A DNA stretch of 64,000 nucleotides. It comes from Pseudoalteromonas rubra. Lineage in GTDB: Bacteria; Pseudomonadota; Gammaproteobacteria; Enterobacterales; Alteromonadaceae. A program made the translations under genes and the position numbers. Position 1 is the first letter of the stretch; the number at the start of each line of letters is the position of its first letter. The notes beneath the pieces are model-generated. The model was not told the DNA's origin. It ran no database searches and saw only the letters and a program-made list of their open reading frames with translations. The stretch spans positions 868,001 through 932,000 of the forward strand of contig NZ_AHCD03000044.1 of assembly GCF_000238295.3 (NCBI RefSeq). Reading direction: 5' to 3'. This document shows positions 8,721 through 16,629 of the stretch, in pieces.

Positions 8721-9938
8721 GTGGATATTAAAAAGTTACTTATCAGCGCCTGCCTTGTCATGCTGCTCCTGTTAGTTAGCGGTTGCAGCCGGAGTCAGCC
8801 AGTAGGGCCTGTCAAAGCAGAAGATGCTGACAGTGACTTACATCAACACGTGGATCTTTTGCTCGCGGGTTTAGTATCGGACTTTATTCCCGGCGTGAGC
8901 ATTTACATTGAAACGCCGAATGGCGGATATGCTGCCAGTGCAGGATATGCAGATCTGGATACACTGATACCTATGACCAGCCAGAGCAGGATCCCCAATG
9001 GGAGCGCCGGAAAAAAGCTGATTGGGTTACTGGGGGCGATTCTGGATGATAAACAGTTGCTCAGTCTCGATGAACCTGTGATGCCCTGGTTGCCGCACGA
9101 TATCGCCAGGAAGATAAAAGACATAGACAAAATGACGCTACGTCAGCTGCTGAATCACAGTTCAGGCGTAATTGAATACAATGATGTGGGCGAACTGGAC
9201 TTTATACGCGCGCAACTGGCTCAGCAGGCGAATCGTAAGGGGAATAAGTTCGCACTGCAGTTTGTTTTTGGTCAGTCAACCTATTTTGAACCGGGAAGTG
9301 ACTTTGCTTATTCCAATTCTGGTTATGTGCTGGCTGCTGTGGCAATAGAAAACAAACTCCAACGTCCACTGGGGGCGCTGCTTCGGGAGCAAGTTATTGA
9401 GCCGCTGGGGTTGAGCGAAACCTTTGTTAAAGGGTATGACAGTGCGGCTGATGACGTGGCGTCTGGCTATTTTTTTAATATGGATGAGCCTGATTTTGTG
9501 CTGCCATACCGCCAGCGATACAACACCAAACAGCTGATTGTGAATACGGCATTAGCAGATGCGCCGATTGCGGCAAGTGCAAGGGACATGGCCAAGCTAC
9601 TTAAAGCCATCTTTGTTAAAGCGCAGCCTGTTAACGATCGTATTTACCGTAATATGGTCGGTGATAAGCATCTACAAACGGCCCGCTGGTTGCCGGGTTT
9701 TATGGGTGGGGCTTTGTATTATGGTTTAGGGGTGATGGTTGAAAAGCATGAAGACGGCGTTTTATACCACCATGGCGGCAATGAGTTTGGCTATAACACG
9801 CAAAGTGTTTATCTAGCCGAGCAGGACGTGGCGATCGGATTGATCGCCAATTGTGGTGCTCAGGATGAGTGTGATGAACCGGTTATTGCGCTGACTCAGG
9901 CACTGATCACACGTTTTACCGCTAATAATAGCGACTAA
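8721..9938 (+). CDS. Beta-lactamase-like serine hydrolase, lipoprotein
   Basis: 405 residues from GTG 8721, with a lipoprotein signal and lipobox LVSG-C (Cys22). It is a class C/penicillin-binding-protein-like hydrolase: S-A-G-K (Ser95, Lys98) is the nucleophile motif, Y-S-N lies in 'FAYSNSGYVLA', and 'YHHGGNEFG' supplies the H-x-G motif. It resembles D-aminopeptidase/esterase-type members, so peptide or ester hydrolysis in the envelope is more likely than antibiotic resistance. It is related in domain type to the C-terminal half of the protein at 4658 but is a stand-alone version. The 3' end overlaps the convergent gene at 9922 by 17 bases. Confidence 0.85.
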   Translation: MDIKKLLISACLVMLLLLVSGCSRSQPVGPVKAEDADSDLHQHVDLLLAGLVSDFIPGVSIYIETPNGGYAASAGYADLDTLIPMTSQSRIPNGSAGKKLIGLLGAILDDKQLLSLDEPVMPWLPHDIARKIKDIDKMTLRQLLNHSSGVIEYNDVGELDFIRAQLAQQANRKGNKFALQFVFGQSTYFEPGSDFAYSNSGYVLAAVAIENKLQRPLGALLREQVIEPLGLSETFVKGYDSAADDVASGYFFNMDEPDFVLPYRQRYNTKQLIVNTALADAPIAASARDMAKLLKAIFVKAQPVNDRIYRNMVGDKHLQTARWLPGFMGGALYYGLGVMVEKHEDGVLYHHGGNEFGYNTQSVYLAEQDVAIGLIANCGAQDECDEPVIALTQALITRFTANNSD

Positions 9939-10497
9939 GTGGATTCCCCTGAGTTTCCAGCAGGTGTGCTATGCTCTGCCGGGTTTCATCACTTTTATTT
10001 TGGCTTAGCTTAAATGTGCCTGTGATCGACTCAATCTCAATTTTGAAAAAAAACAGCTGCGAAAATAATTTCGAGATTTGATTGTCACTGAGCACCGACA
10101 TATCCCAGGGGTTAACGGGCGACTCGAATTGTTTTAGCTGCTGACACAATGCTGCGCGTTTCTCTTCAGGATCCGTGATTTGTGTGAGTTGTCCTCGAAT
10201 ATGCGCCGTGGCGTAATCCCAGGTTGGCAGCGGCAGGCCTTTTACCTCACTGGGAGATAAATATGCATCCGGCCCTCTGAACAACACCTGTAGCTGTGCT
10301 TTATCCAATTGCGTGAGCGGGTTCGCTGGGTTGGCATGCCCTAACAAGTGGGTTTTGTCATGGTTCAAACTCAAAGACATGTGGACAAAAGGGGTGTCAG
10401 AGTTTGGCACAATCAGGGTTGCCAGTGGATGTTCATCTATCAATTGCCAAAGGCGTTCGGTATTTTGCTCCGAAAAGGCGCTGCGTGGATAACTCAT
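9922..10497 (-). CDS. PaiB-like FMN-binding protein (split-barrel)
   Basis: A 191-residue member of the FMN-binding split-barrel family typified by Bacillus PaiB. Recognisable segments are 'PLATLIVPNSDTPFVHMSL', 'GHANPANPLTQL', 'LVLFRGPDAYLSPS'-like sequence around residue 75-85, and 'PTWDYATAHIRG', which is the most diagnostic. PaiB proteins are described as negative regulators or flavin-binding proteins. It overlaps the upstream acetyltransferase gene by 4 bases. PaiB is classically paired with an acetyltransferase (PaiA), and this gene pair has the same logic. The MocR regulator is transcribed divergently from the pair. Confidence 0.85.
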   Translation of the reverse strand: MSYPRSAFSEQNTERLWQLIDEHPLATLIVPNSDTPFVHMSLSLNHDKTHLLGHANPANPLTQLDKAQLQVLFRGPDAYLSPSEVKGLPLPTWDYATAHIRGQLTQITDPEEKRAALCQQLKQFESPVNPWDMSVLSDNQISKLFSQLFFFKIEIESITGTFKLSQNKSDETRQSIAHLLETQGNPLSRYY

Positions 10498-11069
10498 AAC
10501 CAGCCCTCCAGTTTACTTTTTACGTCAGGCCACATGTCATCTGTGATCACAAACTGGGCAGTGTTACGAAAGGCATCAGGCGCGATGCGCTGATCTTTGA
10601 GTATGAGCCCTTCAAACTGTGCACCCAGGCGGGTAATCGCCGCTCGCGATGTCTGATTGTGCTCGTGTGTGCGCAGTTGCACGCGCACCAGACCCAGCGT
10701 TTCAAAGGCATGTTTCAGTAACAGATATTTTGCATGGGTATTGATATGGCTACGTTGCCATTGCTCGCCAATAAAGGTGTGGCCTATTTCAGCACTGAGG
10801 TTGGTCTTGTGCAATCTGAATAAGCGGGTACTGCCTGCCACCTGGTTGCTGTGTTTGTCGATGATCACCAGGGGCAACTGAACATCTGGGTCAAATTGCG
10901 CCGAGTGTTCAAACCAGTGTGTTAGCGTTTCATCTGACTTGCAGTAATTGTCTAGTACCCAGGTCCATAGCCTGGTCTGCTCAGCAAAGCCACGTAAATG
11001 TGGCAGATGTTCACGAGAAAGCGGCTCTAGTCGTACTTTGTCTGATCCCAGCGTAATTTGTTTCAGCAT
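10494..11069 (-). CDS. GNAT acetyltransferase, RimJ/RimL-type
   Basis: 191 residues of the Acetyltransf_3 (RimJ/RimL/SpeG-like) type. The N-terminus 'VRLEPLSREHLPHLRGFAEQ' and the core 'IGHTFIGEQWQRSHINTHAKYLLLKHAFETLG' are typical, and the C-terminal 'RVQLRTHEHNQTSRAAITRLGA' is the usual acetyl-CoA-binding and splay region. It is co-transcribed with the PaiB-like gene (4-base overlap). It lies head to head with a MocR-type regulator across a 125-base gap, which suggests direct control by that regulator. The acceptor substrate is unknown. Confidence 0.85.
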   Translation of the reverse strand: MLKQITLGSDKVRLEPLSREHLPHLRGFAEQTRLWTWVLDNYCKSDETLTHWFEHSAQFDPDVQLPLVIIDKHSNQVAGSTRLFRLHKTNLSAEIGHTFIGEQWQRSHINTHAKYLLLKHAFETLGLVRVQLRTHEHNQTSRAAITRLGAQFEGLILKDQRIAPDAFRNTAQFVITDDMWPDVKSKLEGWL

Positions 11070-11194
11070 AAGTCTTTACTCCAATAACTGTGTTCCAACT
11101 AGGCTCAGCTTAGTCTTTTCTGGTAGGTTATAAACAACCAGAATTACATTTTTAACTAGACCAGAGTGTTCCAGGCCTGGTCGGGAGAGAAAGC

Positions 11195-12634
11195 ATGTTG
11201 ACCGGCGTACCACTGACTCAGGATTCACCCAAGCACATACAGTTGGCCGAGCAGATTTGTGCTGCAATTAAGCAGGGACATCTGCGGCCCAACGATCCGC
11301 TGCCCTCGGCCAGAAAGCTTGCGCAGTTATATGGCATTAATCGCCACACGGTGATGACCGCACTGCAAAATTTGGTGGCTCAGGGTTGGCTGTCCTCCGA
11401 GCAAAGACGTGGTTACCGGGTTAATCAGGCCTTGCCGATTGAGTCCAGTCTGCACATTGTGAGGCCCAGTGCACAGGTCAGGGACATACAAGCTGACTTT
11501 GCACTATCGCTGTCGGCAGGTGAGCTAAGTGATAGAGAAAATACTCAGTATGAGTATAGTTTTGCCGGTGGCCTGGCCGATCTGATGGAGTTCCCTTACG
11601 ATGAGTTTCGTCGTCACCTGAGTCAGGCTTGCCGTGCTGTGAATGTTGCACAGCTGCACTACGGTAATTGTAGCGGTGAGCCGGCTTTGAAGCAGCAACT
11701 TCAGCACTACCTGCGCCGTGCCCGAGCTTTAGAATGTGATGATCTGCTGGTGTGTAATGGCTCTCAGGAAGCGTTGTTTTTGATTGCTAAAGCTTTTATC
11801 AGAAGCGGCGAGGGCGTGGCGGTGGAATCACTGGGTTACCCACCGGCGCACCGGGCGTTTGAGGCATGCGGTGCGACACTGCATGGTATCGCCCAGGATA
11901 AAGAAGGGCTGAATGTCGACAGCCTGCGCACTTGCTTTGAACAGAACCGCATTAAGCTGCTGTACTTAACGCCCTTGCACCAGTATCCGACTATGGTGAC
12001 CTTATCTATTGGACGTCGGATGGCGATATATCAGCTATGTGCAGAATATGGTGTGTTTATCATTGAGGACGATTATGACCATGAGTTCCATTATCGCTGC
12101 CCACCGTTGCAGCCAATGGCGGCGAGTGATCCTCATGGGATTGTGATTTATGTCTCGACGTTCTCGAAAATCATGTTTGCCGGCGCCAGAATGGGTTATT
12201 TGGTGGCCAGAGCGGATGTACTGAGTGAATTGATATCACTGAAGCAATTGATGAATCATAAAAACGACATCCTACTGCAAATGGCTTTAGCGAACTGGAT
12301 GGCCAGCGGTGAGTTTGAACGTCATTTAAGACGCATGACCAAGCGTTATCAGGCTCGCTGTGATGCATTGGCATCTGAACTCCAACGCTATCAGCAGTCC
12401 GGGTATCCATTGACCTTTACTGTGCCAGATGGCGGTATGGCATTTTGGGTGAATACACATCAGGATGTATCTGCTTTGAGTGCCCGTGCCGCAGAGCTGG
12501 GGGTTTATGTTCAGACCGAGGCTGAATTCTGGCGATTTCCACAACAACACTATACCCATATTCGTCTTGGTTTTGCCGGTCAGAATGAAGATAAAATGCG
12601 TTCAGGGTTGTCGCGCATAATCTCGTTACTTTGA
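11195..12634 (+). CDS. MocR/PdxR-type transcriptional regulator (GntR HTH + aminotransferase domain)
   Basis: 479 residues from ATG 11195 (upstream GGGAGAG). Residues ~12-80 form a GntR winged helix-turn-helix ('LPSARKLAQLYGINRHTVMTALQNLVAQGWL', split here by positions). Residues ~115-475 are a fold-type-I aminotransferase domain: 'LHYGNCSGEPALKQQL', 'DYDHEFHY', and the PLP-binding lysine in 'VSTFSKIMFAGARMGYL'. MocR proteins bind PLP and usually control a divergent operon, here the acetyltransferase/PaiB-like pair. A 10-bp palindrome CCAGGCCTGG (11171-11180) lies just upstream of the start and is an operator candidate. Confidence 0.88.
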   Translation: MLTGVPLTQDSPKHIQLAEQICAAIKQGHLRPNDPLPSARKLAQLYGINRHTVMTALQNLVAQGWLSSEQRRGYRVNQALPIESSLHIVRPSAQVRDIQADFALSLSAGELSDRENTQYEYSFAGGLADLMEFPYDEFRRHLSQACRAVNVAQLHYGNCSGEPALKQQLQHYLRRARALECDDLLVCNGSQEALFLIAKAFIRSGEGVAVESLGYPPAHRAFEACGATLHGIAQDKEGLNVDSLRTCFEQNRIKLLYLTPLHQYPTMVTLSIGRRMAIYQLCAEYGVFIIEDDYDHEFHYRCPPLQPMAASDPHGIVIYVSTFSKIMFAGARMGYLVARADVLSELISLKQLMNHKNDILLQMALANWMASGEFERHLRRMTKRYQARCDALASELQRYQQSGYPLTFTVPDGGMAFWVNTHQDVSALSARAAELGVYVQTEAEFWRFPQQHYTHIRLGFAGQNEDKMRSGLSRIISLL

Positions 12635-12962
12635 ATGCTGAATGACAAGCAATACATCGCTGGCATTTGATATTCAGACCCGGATCACAGAACGGAGCGT
12701 TCAATTGTTCGTGGTGCGATTAATATATTAATACTAAACAGTAATTTAACGAAAAATATTTCCACCAATCTTAAATGTTTGAAGGGGTGCAATAGGTGAG
12801 TAAAAATATAACCAAAGTGTAACCATTTTGTTTTTATTGTGTCTTTTGGTTTTTTGAATGTTGACTTTTACGTGTCGGTGCAGCTAGCTTTATTAACGAA
12901 TGTTGCAATGATTGTTTCATTTCAATATCAATCGGTTCACAATAATGATAAGGACAATAACT
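12635..12962. other. Intergenic region upstream of the tandem secreted-protein genes
   Basis: This is about 330 bases of AT-rich sequence with no plausible gene. The tail of a short open frame (from 12912) reads into the next gene but precedes its true start and signal peptide. The ribosome-binding site AAGGA at 12949-12953 serves ATG 12963. I could not identify a convincing promoter by eye. Confidence 0.5.
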
Positions 12963-13334
12963 ATGAAGACAACAATAAAAGCTTTCGCGCTCGTAGCCGG
13001 TACCCTGTTTGCTGGTTCTGCCTTCTCTGCACAGGTTGTATGTGACGTTTACCCTAAATCCAATGGCAGCAGCTGGGGTAATGGTACAGCTAACTGTTCT
13101 GGTTTTGACTATTCATTCGGCAGATCAACCAATGGCCGCTATTACTTGAAAGACGTTACTAAGTCTATTCAGGAAGTACGCTGGGAAGGTGATGCGCGAT
13201 GCACTGGCGGTACTAGCTGTAACGCGACTATTCGGGCGTACACCAGTAATAGTGCATCAGCATTGATCCTATACAAAGACGGCACCTGGGAAAGAACTAA
13301 TTCGGCAAGTGCGTTTTACGAAACGGGTCACTAG
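12963..13334 (+). CDS. Small Cys-rich secreted protein, tandem copy 1 (123 aa)
   Basis: ATG 12963 is preceded by AAGGA at 12949-12953 and followed by a clear signal peptide (MKTTIKAFALVAGTLFAGSAFSA in outline, cleavage near SA-QVV). The mature domain is about 100 residues. Its four cysteines fall in 'VVCDVYP', 'TANCSG' and 'ARCTGGTSC', which suggests two disulfides. Aromatic and Gly/Ser/Asn-rich strands suggest an all-beta fold. The next gene is a close duplicate of the same length. I do not recognise a named family; a secreted binding or antagonistic role is possible but unsupported. Confidence 0.8.
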   Translation: MKTTIKAFALVAGTLFAGSAFSAQVVCDVYPKSNGSSWGNGTANCSGFDYSFGRSTNGRYYLKDVTKSIQEVRWEGDARCTGGTSCNATIRAYTSNSASALILYKDGTWERTNSASAFYETGH

Positions 13335-13429
13335 GGTATTGCCTGACATTGTCGCTCTGGTGCGGTTAGCGCCCGTCGGCGCGGCAATTAATAGCTTTGT
13401 CTTACTTTATATAAATAAGGAATATATCA

Positions 13430-13801
13430 ATGAAAACAACAATAAAAGCCTTTGCTCTGGTAGCGGGAACATTCTTTGCGGGCTCTGCATTTTCTGCACA
13501 ACTGGTATGTGACGTATATCCAAAAAGTGGCGGTCATAGCTGGGGTAACGGCACAGCTAACTGCTCAGGCATAGATTTCTCGTTCGGCAGCTCTACGGGT
13601 GGACGCTTCTACCTGAAAAATGTCACTAAGCCTATCGAACAAGTAAGCTGGAGTGGAGATGCCCGTTGTTCTGGAGGCACAAGTTGTAATGTCACAATCC
13701 GTGCATACAGCAACACGTCTGCGTCGGCATTGATCCTGTACAAAGATGGTACCTGGGAGCGCACCAAGACTGCCAGTGCATACTACGAAACAGGTCATTA
13801 A
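13430..13801 (+). CDS. Small Cys-rich secreted protein, tandem copy 2 (123 aa)
   Basis: Direct-repeat paralogue of the gene at 12963. It has the same length, the same signal peptide apart from a few residues, and the same four cysteines and C-terminal 'ASALILYKDGTWERT' block. By eye roughly four fifths of residues are identical, with differences concentrated in the middle strands. The ribosome-binding site is AAGGA at 13417-13421. A strong hairpin at 13812-13834 ends the transcript. The 95-base gap between the copies has no obvious terminator, so they may be co-transcribed. Confidence 0.8.
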   Translation: MKTTIKAFALVAGTFFAGSAFSAQLVCDVYPKSGGHSWGNGTANCSGIDFSFGSSTGGRFYLKNVTKPIEQVSWSGDARCSGGTSCNVTIRAYSNTSASALILYKDGTWERTKTASAYYETGH

Positions 13802-13811
13802 CCACTGATGA

Positions 13812-13834
13812 GAGGCCCAGTGCTGCTGGGCCTC
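13812..13834. terminator. Hairpin terminator after the tandem secreted-protein genes
   Basis: GAGGCCCAG (13812-13820) and CTGGGCCTC (13826-13834) form a 9-bp GC-rich stem with loop TGCTG, followed by ATTCATTTG. It ends at the stop codon of the convergent phosphatase gene, so it may serve both sides. The U-tract is poor. Confidence 0.6.
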
Positions 13835-14306
13835 ATTCATTTGAATCTTGCTCTTCCAATACGGCTTTACCATCCTGCCAGCTAACGATAAACACCTTAT
13901 TAAATTCATCCTCGCGAATACTGACAGCTTGTCCGCTCAGTAACTTTACCAACTCTGGTGTGGTGTTACTGTGACCCGCAACCACAATGGTCCCCGAGTA
14001 GGTTTTGAGTTGCGCAGCAAAATCGGCCAATGCCCGTGGGTCATACAATTGCACTGGCACTGAGGTCGCAGTGCTTAAAGGTGCCAGCGTCTGTCTTGTC
14101 CGGTTGTAATCTGTTGAAAATAAAAGGCCAGGGTTCAAAGGGGCCAGCAAGGTGGCGAGTCTTTGTGCCCTTAGTTGGCCCTGTGGCGTGAGTTCAGGAT
14201 CCTTGCCCTTCATTTTTTCTGCGTGGCGCAGCAAAACAATCTGCTCTGGCTGCGCATATACAGTAACCGAAGCGAGCGTTATCAGTATCAGGAGTAGGGT
14301 TTTCAT
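13833..14306 (-). CDS. Histidine phosphatase family protein, exported
   Basis: I start at the ATG whose first base is 14306 (157 aa). It gives a clean signal peptide (MKTLLLILITLASVTVYAQ); the longer frame from 14435 would bury it. Family hallmarks are 'IVLLRHAEK' (the R-H-x catalytic histidine), 'TDYNRTRQTLAPL' (second phosphate-binding arginine), and 'IVVAGHSNTTPELVKLL' (second catalytic histidine). Branch-2-like short periplasmic histidine phosphatases act on small phosphate esters; the actual substrate is unknown. It is divergent from the efflux operon that starts at 14643, so both promoters share 14307-14642. Confidence 0.82.
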   Translation of the reverse strand: MKTLLLILITLASVTVYAQPEQIVLLRHAEKMKGKDPELTPQGQLRAQRLATLLAPLNPGLLFSTDYNRTRQTLAPLSTATSVPVQLYDPRALADFAAQLKTYSGTIVVAGHSNTTPELVKLLSGQAVSIREDEFNKVFIVSWQDGKAVLEEQDSNE

Positions 14307-14388
14307 TGTATTTCTTATCCTAAAAACGAAAGCCAACAGTGTGTCTAATTTTGTCCCTGATAGCAAATGGCGCCAGCCAGGGTCGTCC

Positions 14389-14453
14389 TGTCCGCTTTCG
14401 GTGATCTGTCCGGTTTTGCTCAAAATAGCGGACACTTTTTCCGTCCGCGGACA
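14389..14453 (+). promoter_or_regulatory. Cluster of TGTCCGC/GCGGACA sites: candidate activator-binding UAS
   Basis: Four copies of one 7-mer motif occur in 65 bases: TGTCCGC (14389-14395), TGTCCGG (14407-14413), GCGGACA (14428-14434) and GCGGACA (14447-14453). The last two are part of a direct repeat GCGGACACTTTT at 14428-14439 and 14447-14458, and GTCCGCGGAC at 14443-14452 is a perfect palindrome. The cluster lies 55-120 bases upstream of a sigma-54-like promoter, the standard position for an NtrC-type activator. The activator is probably the response regulator at 19355. Confidence 0.65.
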
Positions 14454-14507
14454 CTTTTACTCTGACCTGAAAATTACTTAGTTTAATAAAAACAATAAGT
14501 TAAAAAT

Positions 14508-14522
14508 TGGCACGACTCTGGT
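14508..14522 (+). promoter_or_regulatory. Sigma-54-like promoter of the efflux operon
   Basis: TGGCACG (14508-14514), four bases, then TGGT (14519-14522) aligns with the consensus TGGCACG-N4-TTGC. The -24 element is perfect; the -12 element has two mismatches. An upstream T extends the -24 match. Transcription would begin near 14533, giving a leader of about 110 bases before ATG 14643. Confidence 0.55.
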
Positions 14523-14642
14523 ATTCATTTTACTAAACCGATGACAGGACACTTCGACATGCACAGGGTTATGGTTTTGCCATTGAGCAATGTTGAAAGC
14601 AGAACCTGACAATGACGAAGTGAATAAGACTAAGGAGTACTC

Positions 14643-15899
14643 ATGATTAAAGACACCAGTCAACAGGATTTAGTGGTGAAACCCGGGAGAGTGAGCTGGA
14701 AAAAGGCCATCGGTGCGATTGTGCTAATTGGTGCTTTAGGCGCCACCGCACGTGCCATTTCTATGGCTGATACATCCGGTCGTTCATTTGAACTCAGCGC
14801 TTTGCAGGTGGCAACAGTGTCGCAAGGAGATTTTGTACGCGATATCCTGGCCAGTGGCAGAATTGTTGCCGCGAATGCACCGCAAGTTTATAGCCCCGAA
14901 GAAGGCTTTGTTGATTTGTTGGTAAAAGCGGGTGATACCGTGGCAGCCGGTGACGTCATTGCCAGGGTCGTCAGTCCGACGCTGACTAATGAGCTAAAAC
15001 AACAGCAGGCTGAGCTGGCTCGTCTGAGCGATGGCCTGGCACGAGAGCAACTGGAGGTCAGACGCGAGACGTTGGCACTCAATCGCAGCCTGGAACTGGC
15101 TAAGGTGACACTGGATGCCGCCGAGCGTGAGAATCGCCGGGCCCAGCTTTCCATAAAGAAAAACCTGATCAGCCAAATTGACCTTGAAGAAGCGGTGGAT
15201 GACTTAGCGCGTGCCCGGCTGAACTACCGTCATGCTCAGCAGGAAGTTGCGTTGGGTAAAGATACCCTGGCGTTTGAGCTGGCCGCGGCGAGCAACCTGG
15301 TAGAGCGACAGCAACTGGTTGTGGATGAACTACAGCGTAAGGTGAATGCATTGGATATCAATGCACCGGTAAGTGGATTAGTCGGCAACTTGTTGGTTCA
15401 GACTAAGGCTGCGGTCTCAGCCCAGCAGGCACTGATGACTTTAGTTGATTTATCCGCCTATGAAGCACAACTGCAAGTGCCTGAAAGTTATGCTAATGAG
15501 CTCGGTCTGGGCATGAGTGTAGTACTGCAAGTTGGTGCCAGTGAAGTGTATGGTAAGCTCTCTGCGATTTCTCCGGAGGTCAGCAATCGGGAAGTGACGA
15601 CCAGAGTACGTTTTGATCAAAGCGATATTGGTGGGATCCGTCAGAATCAACGTTTGTCTGCTCGCATCCTGTTGGATCACAAAGAGGGTGTGATGAAAGT
15701 GCGCCGGGGTTCATTTATGAATGCAGGCGGAAACGTCGTTTACCGTATTGAAGGTGATGTCGCGACGCGTCTGGATGTGCGCACTGGCGCATCCAGTGTC
15801 AATGAAGTGGAAATTTTGGATGGCCTGAAACCTGGCGACCAAATCATAGTATCTAATTACGAACAATTTGAACAAGCACCTTTAGTGCAACTGAGATAA
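14643..15899 (+). CDS. Periplasmic adaptor (HlyD/MacA-like membrane fusion protein)
   Basis: 418 residues with one N-terminal transmembrane segment (about 20-40), then the usual adaptor layout. A lipoyl/barrel-sandwich half begins at 'VYSPEEGFVDLLVKAGDTVAAGD' (around 80-105). A long alpha-hairpin (about 115-225) is rich in Q/E/R/L. The second lipoyl half is 'INAPVSGLVGNLLVQTKAAVSAQQ', followed by beta-barrel and membrane-proximal domains. It would link the inner-membrane ABC complex encoded just downstream to an outer-membrane channel that is not encoded here. Ribosome-binding site AAGGAG precedes ATG 14643. Expression probably depends on sigma-54. Confidence 0.88.
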   Translation: MIKDTSQQDLVVKPGRVSWKKAIGAIVLIGALGATARAISMADTSGRSFELSALQVATVSQGDFVRDILASGRIVAANAPQVYSPEEGFVDLLVKAGDTVAAGDVIARVVSPTLTNELKQQQAELARLSDGLAREQLEVRRETLALNRSLELAKVTLDAAERENRRAQLSIKKNLISQIDLEEAVDDLARARLNYRHAQQEVALGKDTLAFELAAASNLVERQQLVVDELQRKVNALDINAPVSGLVGNLLVQTKAAVSAQQALMTLVDLSAYEAQLQVPESYANELGLGMSVVLQVGASEVYGKLSAISPEVSNREVTTRVRFDQSDIGGIRQNQRLSARILLDHKEGVMKVRRGSFMNAGGNVVYRIEGDVATRLDVRTGASSVNEVEILDGLKPGDQIIVSNYEQFEQAPLVQLR

Positions 15900-15914
15900 A
15901 AAAGGATAACAACA

Positions 15915-16628
15915 ATGCTAGATATGAAAGCGATCAGTAAAGTTTATCAAACTGACATGGTACAGACTCATGCACTTCGGGATTTTAATCTGCATGTGGC
16001 TGAAGGAGAGTTCGTGGCTGTGACCGGTCCGTCGGGCTCAGGCAAAACCACTTTTTTAAATATTGCGGGCATGCTGGAGCCTTTCAGTGGCGGGCAATAT
16101 AGTCTGGACGGCGTCGATATCGGCAAACTCAATGATAACGCCAGAGCCGATTTACGAAACCAAAAAATTGGCTTTATTTTCCAAGGCTTTAACCTTATTC
16201 CAGACCTTAACCTATACGAAAATGTGGAAGTACCTTTGCGATACCGTGGTATTAAGTCGGCAGAACGTAAACGTCGGGTAGAGGAGTGTCTTGAGCTGGT
16301 AGGCCTGGCTGGGCGGGCTAAGCATTTACCTCAACAATTATCAGGCGGTCAGCAACAACGTGTTGCGATTGCCAGAGCGCTGGCAGGACGACCGCGTTTT
16401 CTATTAGCGGATGAACCGACTGGTAATCTCGATAGTCTGATGGCTCGTCAGGTAATGGAGTTGCTTGAGCAAATTAACCGCGAGGGTGCAACCATTGTAA
16501 TGGTGACCCATGACCCTGAACTGGCACGCCGGGCACCACGCAATATTCAAATTGTAGATGGCCGGGTGACAGATTTCACCCTGTATCAGGGCCGTTCATC
16601 TGAAGCGCCGATAGCAGCAGGAGGTTAA
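15915..16628 (+). CDS. ABC transporter ATP-binding protein, MacB/LolD-type
   Basis: 237 residues with Walker A GPSGSGKTT (around 39), Q-loop IFQGFN, signature LSGGQQQRVAIARAL (around 142), Walker B FLLADEPTGNLD and H-loop VTHD. The 'FIFQGFNLIPDLNLYENVEVPL' stretch is typical of ATPases serving FtsX-fold mechanotransmission exporters. It starts 15 bases after the adaptor gene and ends one base before the first permease gene. Together with those genes it should form a tripartite-type exporter in which the ATPase is a separate polypeptide, unlike MacB where it is fused. Confidence 0.92.
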   Translation: MLDMKAISKVYQTDMVQTHALRDFNLHVAEGEFVAVTGPSGSGKTTFLNIAGMLEPFSGGQYSLDGVDIGKLNDNARADLRNQKIGFIFQGFNLIPDLNLYENVEVPLRYRGIKSAERKRRVEECLELVGLAGRAKHLPQQLSGGQQQRVAIARALAGRPRFLLADEPTGNLDSLMARQVMELLEQINREGATIVMVTHDPELARRAPRNIQIVDGRVTDFTLYQGRSSEAPIAAGG

Positions 16629-16629
16629 T

